Source: PALSA-1004 sp963804885 (GTDB lineage Bacteria > Pseudomonadota > Gammaproteobacteria > Burkholderiales > SG8-41). Taken from it: a stretch of 64,000 nt of DNA. The position numbers and the translations under genes were made by a program. The stretch lies in assembly GCA_963804885.1 (NCBI GenBank), contig CAWDSF010000024.1, positions 1 to 64,000 on the forward strand. Reading direction: 5' to 3'. This document shows positions 24,974 to 35,675 of the stretch, in pieces. The notes beneath the pieces were generated by a model that saw only the letters and a list, made by a program, of their open reading frames with translations, did no database searches and was not told the origin of the DNA. The stretch's first letter is position 1. Each line of letters opens with the position of its first letter.

Positions 24974-25801
24974 ATGCAACTCAGGAAATATTTAGCGGCG
25001 CCGTTTGCCGCATTGTTGTTAACGGGAGCGTCGTTAGCTAACGCGGCTGCTCCCATAGACGTGACATGGAACCCTTCAGCAGCGCCGGCATCACCACTGC
25101 GGCTGCATTCACGTTCGACAATGTGTTAATCAACACCTATGCGGCTATTGACATTACGGGCGGTGGCACCGCCTTCTCGGAGCAGGGGTTCGCGAAGCTG
25201 ACCGCTGTTCTCGAACAACGGATTGCCCACGTCGATTCCGACGGCGGGATTTCCCGGCGGCACGCCTTACAGCCTGTACATTTCTTTCACAGCTACCGGG
25301 ACTCAGACCGCGGGCATTCCTTCCACCGGCAGCTTCACGAGCTTGAACTATTCGCTGTTGGGTGCTCCCGGCGTAACGACGTTCGCGGACAGCAACAACG
25401 ATGGGATTTTCGAGGTCACGGGCGCCCCGACCATCACGTTGGCCACTGGCAGCCTGAGCTCCCCTGGAAGCACTTCGCTCACCGGTACGCCGGGTAATCT
25501 CCTGCCGGCTGCGCAGTATATCTGCGACCTTCGTACCGAATCCTGCGTTCGCAGGCTTCTTTGTCAATCCCAACGCTTCGCAAATCCTGGACTTGAGCGC
25601 CGCCTTCACCAATACGGGCAGCGTGATCACCCAGTTTCCGCTGGGCGGGACTAACTTCCGCCTTTCGCTCAATGGCGGCGGCGGCAACGCGACGTTTGCA
25701 GTCAGCGACGTTCCGGAGCCGGACACCTATGGCATGTTGCTGGCAGGTCTGGGCCTGTTCGCATTCATCGCACGACGCAAGAGCAATCGGTTCACTGCCT
25801 G
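24974..25801 (+). pseudogene. PEP-CTERM sorting domain protein 3, frameshifted
   Basis: The ATG at 24974 follows GGAAGAACA and starts a signal peptide (PFAALLLTGASLANAAA). A beta-rich flocculation-type body and the sorting signal DVPEPDTYGMLLAGLGLFAF with IARRK follow, but in three further frames. The changes fall near 25075-25090, near 25200-25225 and near 25520-25590. The repeated flagella-like pattern of PEP-CTERM proteins remains readable throughout (FTFDNVLINTYAAIDITGGG, FTATGTQTAGIPSTGSFTSL). With several shifts it may be a real pseudogene or badly sequenced. A strong terminator follows. Confidence 0.7.
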
Positions 25802-25828
25802 ATTTAAAGCGCGAATACAGCACGAACA

Positions 25829-25863
25829 AAAGGCCAGGTGCGTATTGCACCTGGCCTTTTTCT
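25829..25863 (+). terminator. strong intrinsic terminator
   Basis: AAAGGCCAGGTGC-GTATT-GCACCTGGCCTTTTTC is a 12-13 bp perfect stem with T and A runs on both sides, so it may stop transcription from either direction. Confidence 0.9.
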
Positions 25864-25921
25864 TGGGCAGCGTATCGCTGCTGCACCTTTCGGCCGTTAG
25901 GCGGTGTGGCATGATGCGCGC

Positions 25922-26479
25922 ATGGCGCTCAAGGCAACTATCTGCAAGGCGGTGCTCCAGATCGCCGACATGGACCGCAATTACTACCAGGATCATCTGC
26001 TGACGATTGCGCGGCATCCATCCGAAACCGACGAACGCATGATGATCCGGGTGCTCGCGTTTGCGCTGCACGCCGATGAGGCCCTGTCGTTCGGCAAGGG
26101 CCTCAGCACCGACGATGAGCCCGATCTATGGAGCAAAGACCTGACGGGGTCGATCGCGGCGTGGATCGACGTCGGGCAGCCGGACGACAAGCGGATCCGC
26201 AAAGCGTGCGGTCGCGCAGGCCAGGTGTACATTTATTCGTATGGAGGCCAGGCCAGCAAGCTGTGGTGGAGTCACATCAGCGAAAAGCTCGAGCGCACGC
26301 GCAATCTCACGGTCAGGTCAGTCCCGCAACCCGCCAGCAAGGCGCTCGCCTCATTGGCCGACCGCGCGATGGAGCTCAACTGCACCATCCAGGACGATCA
26401 GGTCTGGCTCGCAAATGGCAGGGAGACCGTGCAAATCGAGCTTGGGACCGTCAAGAGCCCGCCTGCCGCGGCGTATTAA
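25922..26479 (+). CDS. yaeQ: YaeQ family protein
   Basis: A 185-residue protein matching the YaeQ family throughout: MALKATI, then QIADMDRNYYQDHLLTIARH, then PSETDERMMIRVLAFALHAD, GKGLSTDDEPDLW and WIDVGQPDDKRIRKACGRA. YaeQ has a PD-(D/E)XK-like fold but no established reaction. The ATG at 25922 is used because it begins the family; six codons upstream also stay open. It stands alone between a terminator and the convergent Bug gene. Confidence 0.9.
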   Translation: MALKATICKAVLQIADMDRNYYQDHLLTIARHPSETDERMMIRVLAFALHADEALSFGKGLSTDDEPDLWSKDLTGSIAAWIDVGQPDDKRIRKACGRAGQVYIYSYGGQASKLWWSHISEKLERTRNLTVRSVPQPASKALASLADRAMELNCTIQDDQVWLANGRETVQIELGTVKSPPAAAY

Positions 26480-26539
26480 GCCGAGCAGGCCCTCCCCCCA
26501 TCTAATTCTGTCTGGCGCGGCACTCCAGCACTATTGAGC

Positions 26540-27508
26540 CTATTCAGGCTTGGCCTTGGATGCCTTGACGACTTTGCCCCAGCGCTCGATTTCGTCGCGC
26601 AGCAAGCGGCGGAAATACTCGGGGGTTTCGGCGATAGGGTCTGCGCCCGTCTGCGCCAGCCGGGTGCGGAAATCGTCTTTCTGGACGGCTTTGACGATAA
26701 CCGCGTTCAACGTGTTGACGATTTCGGCAGGCGTGCCCGCCGGAACCAAAACTCCATACCAGGTTTGCGTCACGAACCCCGCTACCCCGCCCTCTATCAT
26801 GGTCGGCAGATCGGGCAGCAGCGCGGAGCGTTTTTCGCTCGTAATCGCCAGCGCCCGCACGCGGCCCGGCGTCATCAGAGGCTGGGCCGAGGGGATATTG
26901 TTGAACGAGAAATCCACTTCGCCGCTCGCCAGCGCGGTCATCGAAGGCGCACTGCCTTTATACGGCACGTGCGTCATGTCGACACCGATCACGATCTTGA
27001 GCATTTCGCCTGACAGGTGCTGCGAGCTGCCGCTGCCGGAAGAAGAGAAATTGAGCTTGCCGGGGTTCTTTTTGGCGACCGCGATGAATTCCCTGGCGTT
27101 CCTGGCCGGAAAAGAAGGATGCACGAGCAGCAGATTAGGGCTCGTCGCGAACACGGCGACCGGTATGAAGTCCTTCACGGGGTCGTAATTGAGCTTGGGA
27201 TACAGGCTCACGTTGATGCCCAGCGCAGCGGAACTGAGAAACACCGTATAGCCGTCGGGCGCCGATTTGGCGACCAACTCGGCCGCGACGTTTTGGGCGG
27301 CGCCGGGACGATTCTCGACCACGACTTGCTGGCCCAGCGCTTCGGACATCTGTTGCGCGATCAGCCGGCCCATGATGTCGCTGCCGCCGCCTGCCGCGTA
27401 GCCGACGACCATGCGAATCGGTTTGACCGGATATTTTGCCTGGGCGAAAACGAAGGCCGGCAGGCAGAGCCCGCACAGCAATAAACACACGCGCATCGAA
27501 TAACTCAT
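26540..27508 (-). CDS. Bug/TctC family tripartite tricarboxylate receptor 2
   Basis: A 322-residue periplasmic binding protein, intact. Signal peptide (VCLLLCGLCLPAFVFAQ), then KYPVKPIRMVVGYAAGGGSD, VENRPGAAQNVAAELVAK, LNFSSSGSGSSQHLSGEML and the HVPYKGSAPSM loop, all Bug landmarks. The ATG at 27508 is five bases after GAGGAG; GTG two codons earlier is possible. It is followed downstream on the same strand by nothing until yaeQ, and preceded by another Bug gene, so it may be the last gene of the 34-26 kb series. Ligand unknown. Confidence 0.9.
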   Translation of the reverse strand: MSYSMRVCLLLCGLCLPAFVFAQAKYPVKPIRMVVGYAAGGGSDIMGRLIAQQMSEALGQQVVVENRPGAAQNVAAELVAKSAPDGYTVFLSSAALGINVSLYPKLNYDPVKDFIPVAVFATSPNLLLVHPSFPARNAREFIAVAKKNPGKLNFSSSGSGSSQHLSGEMLKIVIGVDMTHVPYKGSAPSMTALASGEVDFSFNNIPSAQPLMTPGRVRALAITSEKRSALLPDLPTMIEGGVAGFVTQTWYGVLVPAGTPAEIVNTLNAVIVKAVQKDDFRTRLAQTGADPIAETPEYFRRLLRDEIERWGKVVKASKAKPE

Positions 27509-27561
27509 ACACACTCCTCGGGTTCAACGGCCGGGACGCCGGATTGTTTTGTGCCGCTGCA

Positions 27562-28533
27562 CTATTCTCGTTTGAGCTTGGCGTCCCTGATCATTTTCGC
27601 ATTCTTTTGCAGTTCGCTCTTGAGATAAGCGGCAAATTCATCCGGCGTTCCCTGCGCGGGCGCGGCGGCTTCACCGGCGATGCGTTTTTTGACGTCCGGG
27701 TCATCCATCGCTTTGAGCAAGGTCGCGTTCAGCGTGTTCACGATTTCGCGCGGCGTTTTGGCCGGCACGAGCAATCCGTACCACTGCGTGAATTCGTAGC
27801 CCGCAACGCCGGCTTCCGACATCGTCGGCACGTCGGGAAACATCTCCGAGCGCCGTGCGCCGGAAGTGGCGAGCGCCCGTACGCGGCCGGGAGCAAGATG
27901 CGGCAGCGCGCTCGTCGGGCCGGCAAAGGCCAGATCGACCTGCCCGCCGATCAACTCGGTGACGAACAGCGACGTGCCGCGGTACGGCACGTGGATGATG
28001 TCGATTTTGGTCATCGACTTGAACAATTCGCCGGCGAGGTGCGCCGTGCCGCCTGTCCCCGACGATGCGAAATTGAGTTTCCCCGGATGCGCGCGGGCAA
28101 GCGCGAGCAATTCCTTCACATTCCTGGCCGGCACTGCAGGATGAATAATCAGCAGATACGGAATCTTCGCGAACAAGCTGACCGGCGCAAAGTCGCGCAA
28201 GGGATCGTACGGCACCTTCTCGGTCCAGACCGGGCTGATGGCGAGTGGCCCCGAACTTCCCCACAGTAGCGTATAGCCGTCACCCGCCGCCTTGGCGACC
28301 ATCTCGGTGCCGATGGCGCCCGAGGCGCCGTCGCGATTGAGCACCACGATTTGCGCGCCGAGTAATTCGCCCATGCGGCGCCCCGCCGCACGCGCAAACA
28401 CGTCGGTCGCCGCGCCCGGCGGAAATGGCACGACCAATGTCATCTGCTTCGATGGATAGGACTGCGCATCAGCTTGCGTCCACGCGGCAGAACCAAGCAG
28501 CAAAACGGCAAATATTCGAACGACTTCGCGCAT
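27562..28533 (-). CDS. Bug/TctC family tripartite tricarboxylate receptor 3
   Basis: A 323-residue periplasmic receptor, intact, starting MREVVRIFAVLLLGSAAWTQ. Landmarks are YPSKQMTLVVPFPPGAATDV, LNRDGASGAIGTEMVAKA, LNFASSGTGGTAHLAGELFK and IIHVPYRGTSLFV. The ATG lies one base after the stop of the CocE-type hydrolase (TGA-G-ATG), so the two are co-translated and the receptor may import that hydrolase's substrate or product. Note that it shares only family-level similarity with receptor 2 next to it. Confidence 0.9.
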   Translation of the reverse strand: MREVVRIFAVLLLGSAAWTQADAQSYPSKQMTLVVPFPPGAATDVFARAAGRRMGELLGAQIVVLNRDGASGAIGTEMVAKAAGDGYTLLWGSSGPLAISPVWTEKVPYDPLRDFAPVSLFAKIPYLLIIHPAVPARNVKELLALARAHPGKLNFASSGTGGTAHLAGELFKSMTKIDIIHVPYRGTSLFVTELIGGQVDLAFAGPTSALPHLAPGRVRALATSGARRSEMFPDVPTMSEAGVAGYEFTQWYGLLVPAKTPREIVNTLNATLLKAMDDPDVKKRIAGEAAAPAQGTPDEFAAYLKSELQKNAKMIRDAKLKRE

Positions 28534-28534
28534 C

Positions 28535-30560
28535 TCAGTTGCCATTGCGCGGAATGACTTCGTCAAATGTACGTTCGAAGACCTTGCTATCGCCCTCGTA
28601 CGCGGCCAGTGATGCATGCAGAATGAAGTCTCGTTTTGTGCACGACATATGCGTGCGGCTTTCCGTGCGTATCTTCCAGTCCTTGCGCTCGAACACCCAC
28701 GACCAGGTCACTTCGGCCGTCGCGGCGAGCGGATCGCTGTCGCAAACGCTGTAGCGTTCGGTCGAGCGCGCCTGCGCTTCGAGATCGATGTCGTCGTAAC
28801 GGTTGCGGCCGCTGTCGTCGTCCACCTGCACCACTGTGACGCCCGTGCCCATATCCGTGTGGACCGTGCGGTTGCGATAGCCGCGTGACAGCGCCGTCTT
28901 GGCGAACGGCGGTGCAGCCTCGACCGGCTTGAATTTCGGCGGCGTCCTGTCTTCTTTGCGCGGCGGCCGCACCGGAAGCTCGAGCGCGCTCTTGCCTGTC
29001 ATCAGTGTTAGCGTCACGGGTTGCGGCGACGGCCAGATCAAAGGCCAATACGTCGTCGACACGGCAACGCGCATGCGATGACCTTTGAGGAATGAATAGG
29101 CAGTGTCGATCAACGGCACCCGCAGCGTGTAACGCCTGCCCGGCACGAGCTTGACGGGCTTGTCCGCGCCGTTGACATGCGTGAGGTTGTGAATCGCATA
29201 CGTCACGCGCGTCGAGGCGCCGTTCGGCGCAACGTCGCATAAGCGAATGCAGATAAACGCGGCCGGACGGTCGACTGAAAAGGTCACATCGACTGCCGGC
29301 GTACCAAGAATCTCGAGCGTTTTCTTGAGCGGCTCGCTGTCGAAACACAGCGATTTGCCATCGTCCGCCCGCTGATCGCCGGGCATTTCGGGGCTCGGGC
29401 CGTGCTGGAACCAGGGCATCAGCTCGCCCGCGTCGATACCAAGCGTCTGCGGCGACTGCCATTCGATTGCCGCTGCCTTGCCCGCGCGTTCCGCGAGCCG
29501 GCCGCCCGGCGTTGAGCGCCCAGCGCTTCGGCTTGATGCGAGGCGACGGCCATACCGGTTCGGCAATCCAGCGGCCCGGCGATTCGGGATAGTAGTTTTT
29601 GGCCGGCACGCCTTGCGGCATCCACGCCGTGAGCATCGGCTCCTGCATGATGCCGGTGTCTTTGCCGCGCATCCAATGGTCGAACCAGCGCACGGACTCC
29701 TGCAAAAAACCGATGGCAGGCCCGGGCATGCCGAGATACGCAAAGCGATGGCCCCACGGACCGACGAGCGCTTTCTTGGGGACTTTCAGTTCGCGCATCG
29801 ATTCACCGACCGCCCCGACATAGGAGCCATCAGCCCAGCCGCTCACTGCGTACATCGGGCATTTTATTTTGTCGAATCGAATCCCGCGGCTGCGCCAGAA
29901 TTCGCCGTCGTTCTGATGCTTGAGCGCGGAAATGATCTGCGGCAAATCATGCTCGAGTCGCTCCAGCCACATGTCGCGCCAGCGCGGACCCACGAGCGCA
30001 GGATCGGGCGCGCGCGACTTGTAGCCGAACATCTGGCTCGACCAGCGAATCGAGCGCAGCAGCAGGCTGCCGCCGCGAAATACCTGGCTGTAGCGATAAC
30101 GATCGGGCGCGAACGAGCACGGAATGATCGCTTTCAGTTCGGGCGGCGCACGGTATGCGGTCTGGATCGCCTGAAAGCCGCCCCACGAAATACCGAACAT
30201 GCCGACCTGCCCGTCGCTCCACGGCTGCTGCGCAATCCACTTCAGGACTTCGAGCGTATCGTCCTGCTCCTGCTGCATGGCGAATACGCCCTGGTAGCCG
30301 TCGGAATCGCCGGAGCCGCGGATATCGACGCGCATTGCCGCATAGCCATGCCCCGCAAAGTAACCGTGATGCATGGCGTCGCGTGGCGCGTAGATGTCGC
30401 GCTTGCGATAAGGCAGCACTTCGATGATCGCCGGCACCCGTTTCGTTGCGGCAATGTCGGGCAGCCAGAGCTTGGCCGCGAGCCGGATGCCGTCGGACAT
30501 CGGAATCCAGCAATCCTCGGTGACAGAATATTGATGCGGAAACTTCGTGACGGTTTTCAA
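28535..30560 (-). CDS. CocE/NonD family hydrolase (one frameshift)
   Basis: About 675 residues of an S15/CocE-type alpha/beta hydrolase. Frame 1 contains the start (SVTEDCWIPMSDGIRLAAKL), PYRKRDIYAPRD, the nucleophile motif GMFGISWGGFQ and the cap domain. Frame 2 carries the jelly-roll C-terminal domain (FSVDRPAAFICIRLCDVAPN, LKGHRMRVAVSTTYWPLIWP). They join near 29505-29515, where one G of a GGG run is extra. Enzymes of this type cut esters, amides or acyl-amino-acids. It is followed by Bug receptor 3 one base on. The start at 30560 is preceded by a weak site. Confidence 0.85.
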
Positions 30561-30596
30561 CGGCGGGACCTTCTGCAGAATTGAGACTGACGTTGT

Positions 30597-31506
30597 TCAG
30601 CGTTTGCGTTGCGCGCGCGCCTCTTTTTTCAGGACGGCATGGATCGCCGCCGTGTCGTGTTTTTCGAAACCGCCGCGATACGCCCGGTCGTAATAGCGTT
30701 TGCTCAGCGAGAACAGCGGCGTCGGACATTTAAGCTTGCCGGCAAACGCCTTGATGATCGCGATGTCCTTCTGATAGACGTCGATCTTCATCGTTGCCGG
30801 CAGATAGCTCGCCTTGCTCATCAGCGGCCCGCGCACTTCGAACATGCGCGACGTGCCGGCGCCGTCCTTGATGACGCGGTACATGAGTTCCGTGTCGACA
30901 CCTGCGCGCTCGGCCAGCACAAAGGCCTCGGCGGTGGACAGGTTGTGGATGGTCACGAGCAAATTGGCGATGAACTTCAGCTTGGAGCCGGTACCGAACG
31001 GCCCGCAGTAATAGGCATTGCGCGCAAAACCCTTGAATACCTTCATGCAGCGCGCGCAAGCCCGTCTTATCGCCGCTCGCGTAGATCACGATGTCTTTGG
31101 CCGCGGCTTGCGCGCCCGTGCCGCTGATCGGGCAATCGAGCAATACCACGCCGGTTTTGGCGAGCCGCTTGCGCGCGTCTTCCTTGACCTCCAGCGGCAG
31201 CGTGCTGGCCTCGATCACGATAGTGCCGCGCCGCGCGCCGGCGGCGATGCCGTCCTTGCCGAACAGCGCCGCCTCGAACGCCGGCAATGACGGCAGCGAC
31301 GTTATGATTATCGGGGCGCTCGCCGCGACGTCAGCCGACGAGACCGCCGCCCGGCCGCCGATCTTGCGGAGTGCCGCACGCCGGGCCGTCGCCACGTCAT
31401 ATCCGGCAACCTTGAAGCGGGCAGCGCGCAAGTGCCTGGCAAATGCGCCGCCCATGATGCCGAGTCCGACGATGCCGACCTCGGCCACGCTGCTGCTGCG
31501 AGTCAT
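30597..31506 (-). CDS. 3-hydroxyisobutyrate dehydrogenase-like NAD-binding oxidoreductase (frameshift)
   Basis: About 303 residues of the beta-hydroxyacid dehydrogenase family. The Rossmann start is AEVGIVGLGIMGGAFARHLR; the substrate loop is LLDCPISGTGAQAAA; and the second frame carries LKFIANLLVTIHNLSTAEAF with the catalytic Lys. The frames join near 31035-31045, one extra base. Reaction: oxidation of a beta-hydroxy acid with NAD(P). It is upstream of the hydrolase and downstream of the amidohydrolase on the same strand, so it probably belongs to the same pathway. Confidence 0.85.
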
Positions 31507-31517
31507 CGCGCTTCCTG

Positions 31518-32516
31518 TCAGCTCGAGGGTTTTTCGCCGAACAACCTCGCAGCAGTACGGTACGAGATATCTTCGGTTTCCTTGGCGGTGAGACGCGGCA
31601 CTTTTTCGAGGTGCTGCAGCGGATGCTCTTCGCCCATGTCGAACGGCGAATCAGTGCCGAGCACGACGCGTTCCGAGCCCACCATTTCAAGCAAATGGCG
31701 CGTGGCTTGCGGGCTGTGCGTCAATGCGTCGAAATAGAAATTTTTGAACATGTCGAGCGGTTTGGATTGCGTGATCGCCGCGGTGTCGGGCCGTACCGCA
31801 TGACCGTGCTGAAAGCGCCCTATCTGATACGGCAGGAATCCTCCGCCGTGCGCGAGCAGGATCTTGAGATCTTTCAATTCGTCGAGCGCGCCGCTGAACA
31901 TGAGCTTGCCGACCATGATCGTCGTGTCGAGCGGGTTGCCGATCAGGTTGGTCAAGTACCAGCAATCGAGACGGCCGCCGGCGCCCTGCGTGTTGGGATG
32001 CGCAAACACGACGGTCTTGAGTTCCTGCAGGCGGCGCAGCACCGGCCGGAATTTCGGTTCCGCGAGCTCCTCTTCGCCGATGGCGGTGCCCATTTCCACG
32101 GCTTTGAAGCCGTGCTCTTTGACCACGCGCTCGAGCTCGGCGATCGCAGCGTCCGGATGCTGCATGGGCAAGGTCGCCATGCCGCGCAGCCGCTCGGGAC
32201 GGGCAGCCACCATTTTGGCGAGCCCGTCGTTGACGAGGCGCGCCGTCTTCAATGCGTCATCGGGGCCGAGTCCGTAAAAGAATGTCTGCGGCCCCGGCGA
32301 GATGTACGAAATGTCGAGCCCTTTGCGGTCCATCGACTCGACTTTCGCGTCCGCGTCGTAGAACTCCATGATGAGATCGAAACTGACCTTGCCCCGATTG
32401 AATACGTACTTGCCACGCGTGCCGGTGATCTTCGTTTTGTACAAGTCAGGCTGCGCCCGCATGGCATCGATGATGGTCTCGGGAATTACGTGGCTGTGCG
32501 TATCGATGCGTTTCAC
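31518..32516 (-). CDS. amidohydrolase family protein (ACMSD-like)
   Basis: A 332-residue metal-dependent amidohydrolase/decarboxylase-like protein. The first metal site is RIDTHSHVIP; others are VFAHPNTQGAG, ILLAHGGGFLPYQIGR and VVLGTDSPFDMGEE. This spacing is that of aminocarboxymuconate semialdehyde decarboxylase relatives and gamma-resorcylate-type decarboxylases, which act on aromatic ring cleavage products or phenolic acids. Start ATG at 32516 begins the family. It is the first gene of a minus-strand run with the dehydrogenase at 30597 and hydrolase at 28535. Confidence 0.85.
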   Translation of the reverse strand: MKRIDTHSHVIPETIIDAMRAQPDLYKTKITGTRGKYVFNRGKVSFDLIMEFYDADAKVESMDRKGLDISYISPGPQTFFYGLGPDDALKTARLVNDGLAKMVAARPERLRGMATLPMQHPDAAIAELERVVKEHGFKAVEMGTAIGEEELAEPKFRPVLRRLQELKTVVFAHPNTQGAGGRLDCWYLTNLIGNPLDTTIMVGKLMFSGALDELKDLKILLAHGGGFLPYQIGRFQHGHAVRPDTAAITQSKPLDMFKNFYFDALTHSPQATRHLLEMVGSERVVLGTDSPFDMGEEHPLQHLEKVPRLTAKETEDISYRTAARLFGEKPSS

Positions 32517-32622
32517 TGATGAAGTCTCCTGAGTGTGGCTTCGGCGGTGCGAATAAAGCGCGGATTATACCGATGTTGCCGGTATGCCTCGCAGGGCGGG
32601 TCCTAAGACGCGCGACTTGTCG

Positions 32623-33510
32623 TCAGCGCCGTGCAACTCCGCGCCGGCCCGTGCCGCGTGCACGATATAAGCTACCATCGCCGGCCGTCAGGTACAAGCT
32701 GTCGAGTCCGGCATCACCGAACGCGCAGCGCATCGGCAAGTCGCACGGTGCGACATGCGACTCGAGCAGCTCGCCGTCCGGCGCATAGACGTAAATCAAC
32801 GGCCCTGCGCCATTTTTCTTCCAGCCCGCGCACGCAATGATGTTGCCTGCACTGTCGAGGCACAGGCCTTCGATGCCGCGCTCCCCCGGATCGAACTCGT
32901 ACAGCACGGTGCAATCGTCGACGCCACCGTCCTCCGCGATGGCATACGAGCGCAGATCGCAGTCTGCGCCCAGCTCGACATTGCCTTCCGCGACGATGAG
33001 CGTCCGCTCGTCCGGCGATAGCAGCAGGGCGCGCGGCTCTTTCGTGTCATCGGTGATTTGCCGCAGTTCCCACGCACGGCCGGCGCGCTCCAGCCGCAGG
33101 ATCGAGCCACGCTCGAGAAACGGATAGACCGGCGGTCCATACGGCGCGACCTGATTATGGGGATCGGCGAACCACACGCGTCCCCCGCGATCGACGACGA
33201 GGTCGGTCGGCTGATTGTGATGGCGGCCATCGAGCAATTCACAGGTCGGCGCGGTCGAACCGTCGGCCTTGAAGTGGATGACCCGCCGCCCGCCTTCCTG
33301 CGCTCCGTAGACCGCACCGTCCCGGCCGAGCGCGATCCCGTTGGTGCGGCCGGTGTATTTGCGGAAGTTCGCGACGCTGCCCGTAGCCGGATCGAACCTG
33401 AGAATGCGCTCTTCCTGCACTGCGCTGAACAGCACGCCGCTGCCGTCCCACGCCACACCGCCGGTTATGCCTTTATACGGTCCCGCCACCCGCTCGAATT
33501 TCCACGCCAT
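32623..33510 (-). CDS. SMP-30/gluconolactonase family protein 1
   Basis: A 295-residue six-bladed propeller of the SMP-30/gluconolactonase family. Positions expected for metal and active-site residues are seen in KGITGGVAWDGSG, HHNQPTDLVVDRGGRVWFAD and LLSPDERTLIVAEGN. Usual role is lactone hydrolysis. The Met at 33510 begins the family (AWKFERVAGPYKGITG). It is followed upstream by a second SMP-30 gene, 29 bases away, so the two are in one operon. Confidence 0.85.
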   Translation of the reverse strand: MAWKFERVAGPYKGITGGVAWDGSGVLFSAVQEERILRFDPATGSVANFRKYTGRTNGIALGRDGAVYGAQEGGRRVIHFKADGSTAPTCELLDGRHHNQPTDLVVDRGGRVWFADPHNQVAPYGPPVYPFLERGSILRLERAGRAWELRQITDDTKEPRALLLSPDERTLIVAEGNVELGADCDLRSYAIAEDGGVDDCTVLYEFDPGERGIEGLCLDSAGNIIACAGWKKNGAGPLIYVYAPDGELLESHVAPCDLPMRCAFGDAGLDSLYLTAGDGSLYRARGTGRRGVARR

Positions 33511-33539
33511 GAAGAGCCTCTCGCTTGTCCCTGACTTGC

Positions 33540-34436
33540 CTACCAGCCTGCTACGCCGGGAATGTTGGTGCGCGTGCGCACGACGTTGCCGACGCACGTA
33601 ACGAAGATGGACCGCCAGTCGTCGCCCCCGAACCCGAGATTGGTCGGATGGCCAGGCACTTTCATGCGCGCAAGCACCTTGCCCTGCGGGTCATGGACCC
33701 AGATGCCGCCCGGACCTGTGCAATAGACGTTGCCTTCGACGTCGCACTTGAGCCCGTCCGGATTGCCGCGATCGGGGTTCGTGTATTGGTAGAACAAGCG
33801 CCCGGGCCCGACGCCGCCGTCGGGATGCACGTCATAAACGCGGATCAGCCGCTCGCGGCTGCAATTCACATACAGCAACTTCTCGTCGGGCGAAAAGCAC
33901 AAGCCGTTCGGATAGACGAAATCGTCGGTGACGAGAATAAGCTCGCCGCCCGTGGTGATGCGGAACACGCCCTGGATGTCGAGGTACTTCTGCAGATCGT
34001 CGCCCACCATGCCGACGTTCAGCATGCCGCCCGGCGAATCGGTGAAATAAATCTGGCCGTCGGAGCGCACGACGATGTCGTTCGGGCTGTTTATTTTCTT
34101 GCCCTCGTAATGCGACGCCAGAGTGACGCGCGACCCGTCTTTCTCGAAGCGAAATACCGTGCGCCCGCCCCACCCTGCCACCAGCAACCGGCCTTCGCGG
34201 TCCATGCACATGCCATTGGCGTGCGCGCTCGGCTGCAGGACGACTTGCGGCCGCGAGCCCGGCCTGCATTTCCAGATGGTGTCGCCGCAGATGTCCGTGA
34301 AGTAAAACTGCCCGCTGCGTTTGTCCCATACCGGCCCCTCGCCGAACACGACGTCCTCCGCGATGACCTCCAGGCGATGCTCTGTCCCGATGATGCGCCC
34401 GGCTCCCGGCGCCATCATGTCGACTTCGAATTGCAT
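33540..34436 (-). CDS. SMP-30/gluconolactonase family protein 2
   Basis: A 298-residue SMP-30 family propeller. Landmarks are AEDVVFGEGPVWDKRSGQFY (first metal glutamate), INSPNDIVVRSDGQIYFTD and DFVYPNGLCFSPDEKLLYVN. The ATG at 34436 follows GGAGGAGCATCGG, better than the longer frame. It is divergent from the Gfo/Idh/MocA gene at 34601, so the 165-base gap holds two promoters. With a lactonase and a sugar-type dehydrogenase on each side, the unit may oxidise a sugar or hydroxy acid through a lactone, which is inference. Confidence 0.88.
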   Translation of the reverse strand: MQFEVDMMAPGAGRIIGTEHRLEVIAEDVVFGEGPVWDKRSGQFYFTDICGDTIWKCRPGSRPQVVLQPSAHANGMCMDREGRLLVAGWGGRTVFRFEKDGSRVTLASHYEGKKINSPNDIVVRSDGQIYFTDSPGGMLNVGMVGDDLQKYLDIQGVFRITTGGELILVTDDFVYPNGLCFSPDEKLLYVNCSRERLIRVYDVHPDGGVGPGRLFYQYTNPDRGNPDGLKCDVEGNVYCTGPGGIWVHDPQGKVLARMKVPGHPTNLGFGGDDWRSIFVTCVGNVVRTRTNIPGVAGW

Positions 34437-34600
34437 CCGATGCTCCTCCGGTGATGATTTCAAATGCACGACTTTTTCGCGGGCTATGCTAACACGCCGC
34501 GCCGCGGCTGACAAAAGTTTCTGCACGGAATTGTGGGCGTCTCCCCGCATTGCTACAATGCCCGCCTTCGCCCGGTTGGCATCCACGCACAGGAATTCCC

Positions 34601-35675
34601 TTGAAGCAAATCAACGTCGGCATCATAGGCACCGGCTGGTGCGGCGGCATACGCGCCGAAACCTGCGCCACGCATCCGCTGGTCAAAACCCTGCACCTGG
34701 CCGAAACGCGGCCCGAGCGCCTCGCTGAAGTCGCTAAATCGACGGGCGCCCAGACGGCCACTGCCGACTATCAGCAGATTCTGCATAACGATGCGATCGA
34801 CGCCGTGATGATCTCGGCCACGCCGGAAGTGCTGCACTTCCCCATGGCGCGCGATGCCTTGACCTCCGGCAAGCATGTGTTCCTCGAAAAGCCGATTGCA
34901 ATCGAGCTGCACGAGGCCGACGAGCTCATCGCGATCGCGCGCAAGAATGCGCTCAAATTCACGATCGGCTACTCGCAGCGCTTCAACCCGAAATTCGCGT
35001 ACGTCAAAAAGTGCGCGACCGACGGCACGCTCGGCAAGCCGGTCAGCGCGCTGGTGAGCCGCCATATCGGCCGCAGCCTCGGCAAGAAGATCACCGGTCG
35101 CACCAAGCTGTCGCCGGCGGCGATGGAAGCGACCCACGACCTCGATTTCATTTTGTGGTGCCTGGAGCCCGCCAAGCCGGTCCGCGTGTATTCGACCGTC
35201 AACTACGGCGCGATGCGCGCAGCCAGCGGCGCCGACGTGCCCGACACGCAGTACATCACCGTCACCATGGACAGCGGCGTTTCGTTCGTGATCTGCGCGG
35301 GCTGGAGCCTGCCGCCCGCATATCCGAATTTTTCGATGACATGGATCGAGTTCGTCGGCACCGAAGGCGCGCTCATCATCGACGACACCCATCGCGACAC
35401 CCTGTTGACGACGATGAACACCGGCATCGTGCATCCGATGTCGACCATGCCCGGCGAGTTCGTCGAGCATACCTACGCGGGCCCGATGGCGGCCGAAACC
35501 GTGCATTTTCTCGAAGCCGTGGCGTGCGACCGTCCCGGTGCTGGTCACCGCCGAGCAGGCGCGCCAGGTCATGGAGGTTTACATTGCGGCCGACATCTCC
35601 GCCGAACGCAACGAACCGGTCTCGCTGCCCCTGCCCGAATCGCGGCCGCTCGCCGCCGCCGGAGCCGCGCGGTGA
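34601..35675 (+). CDS. Gfo/Idh/MocA family oxidoreductase 1 (frameshift)
   Basis: About 357 residues. The NAD(P)-binding start is INVGIIGTGWCGGIRAETCA; the EKP motif appears in VFLEKPIAIELHEAD; and the later DLDFILWCLE segment lies in the substrate domain. The final 45 residues (VLVTAEQARQVMEVYIAADI) are in a second frame, reached if one G of CCCGGTG near 35540 is removed. The start is TTG at 34601, ten bases after AGGAATTCCC. The stop at 35673-35675 overlaps the GTG of the next gene, so translation is coupled. Confidence 0.85.
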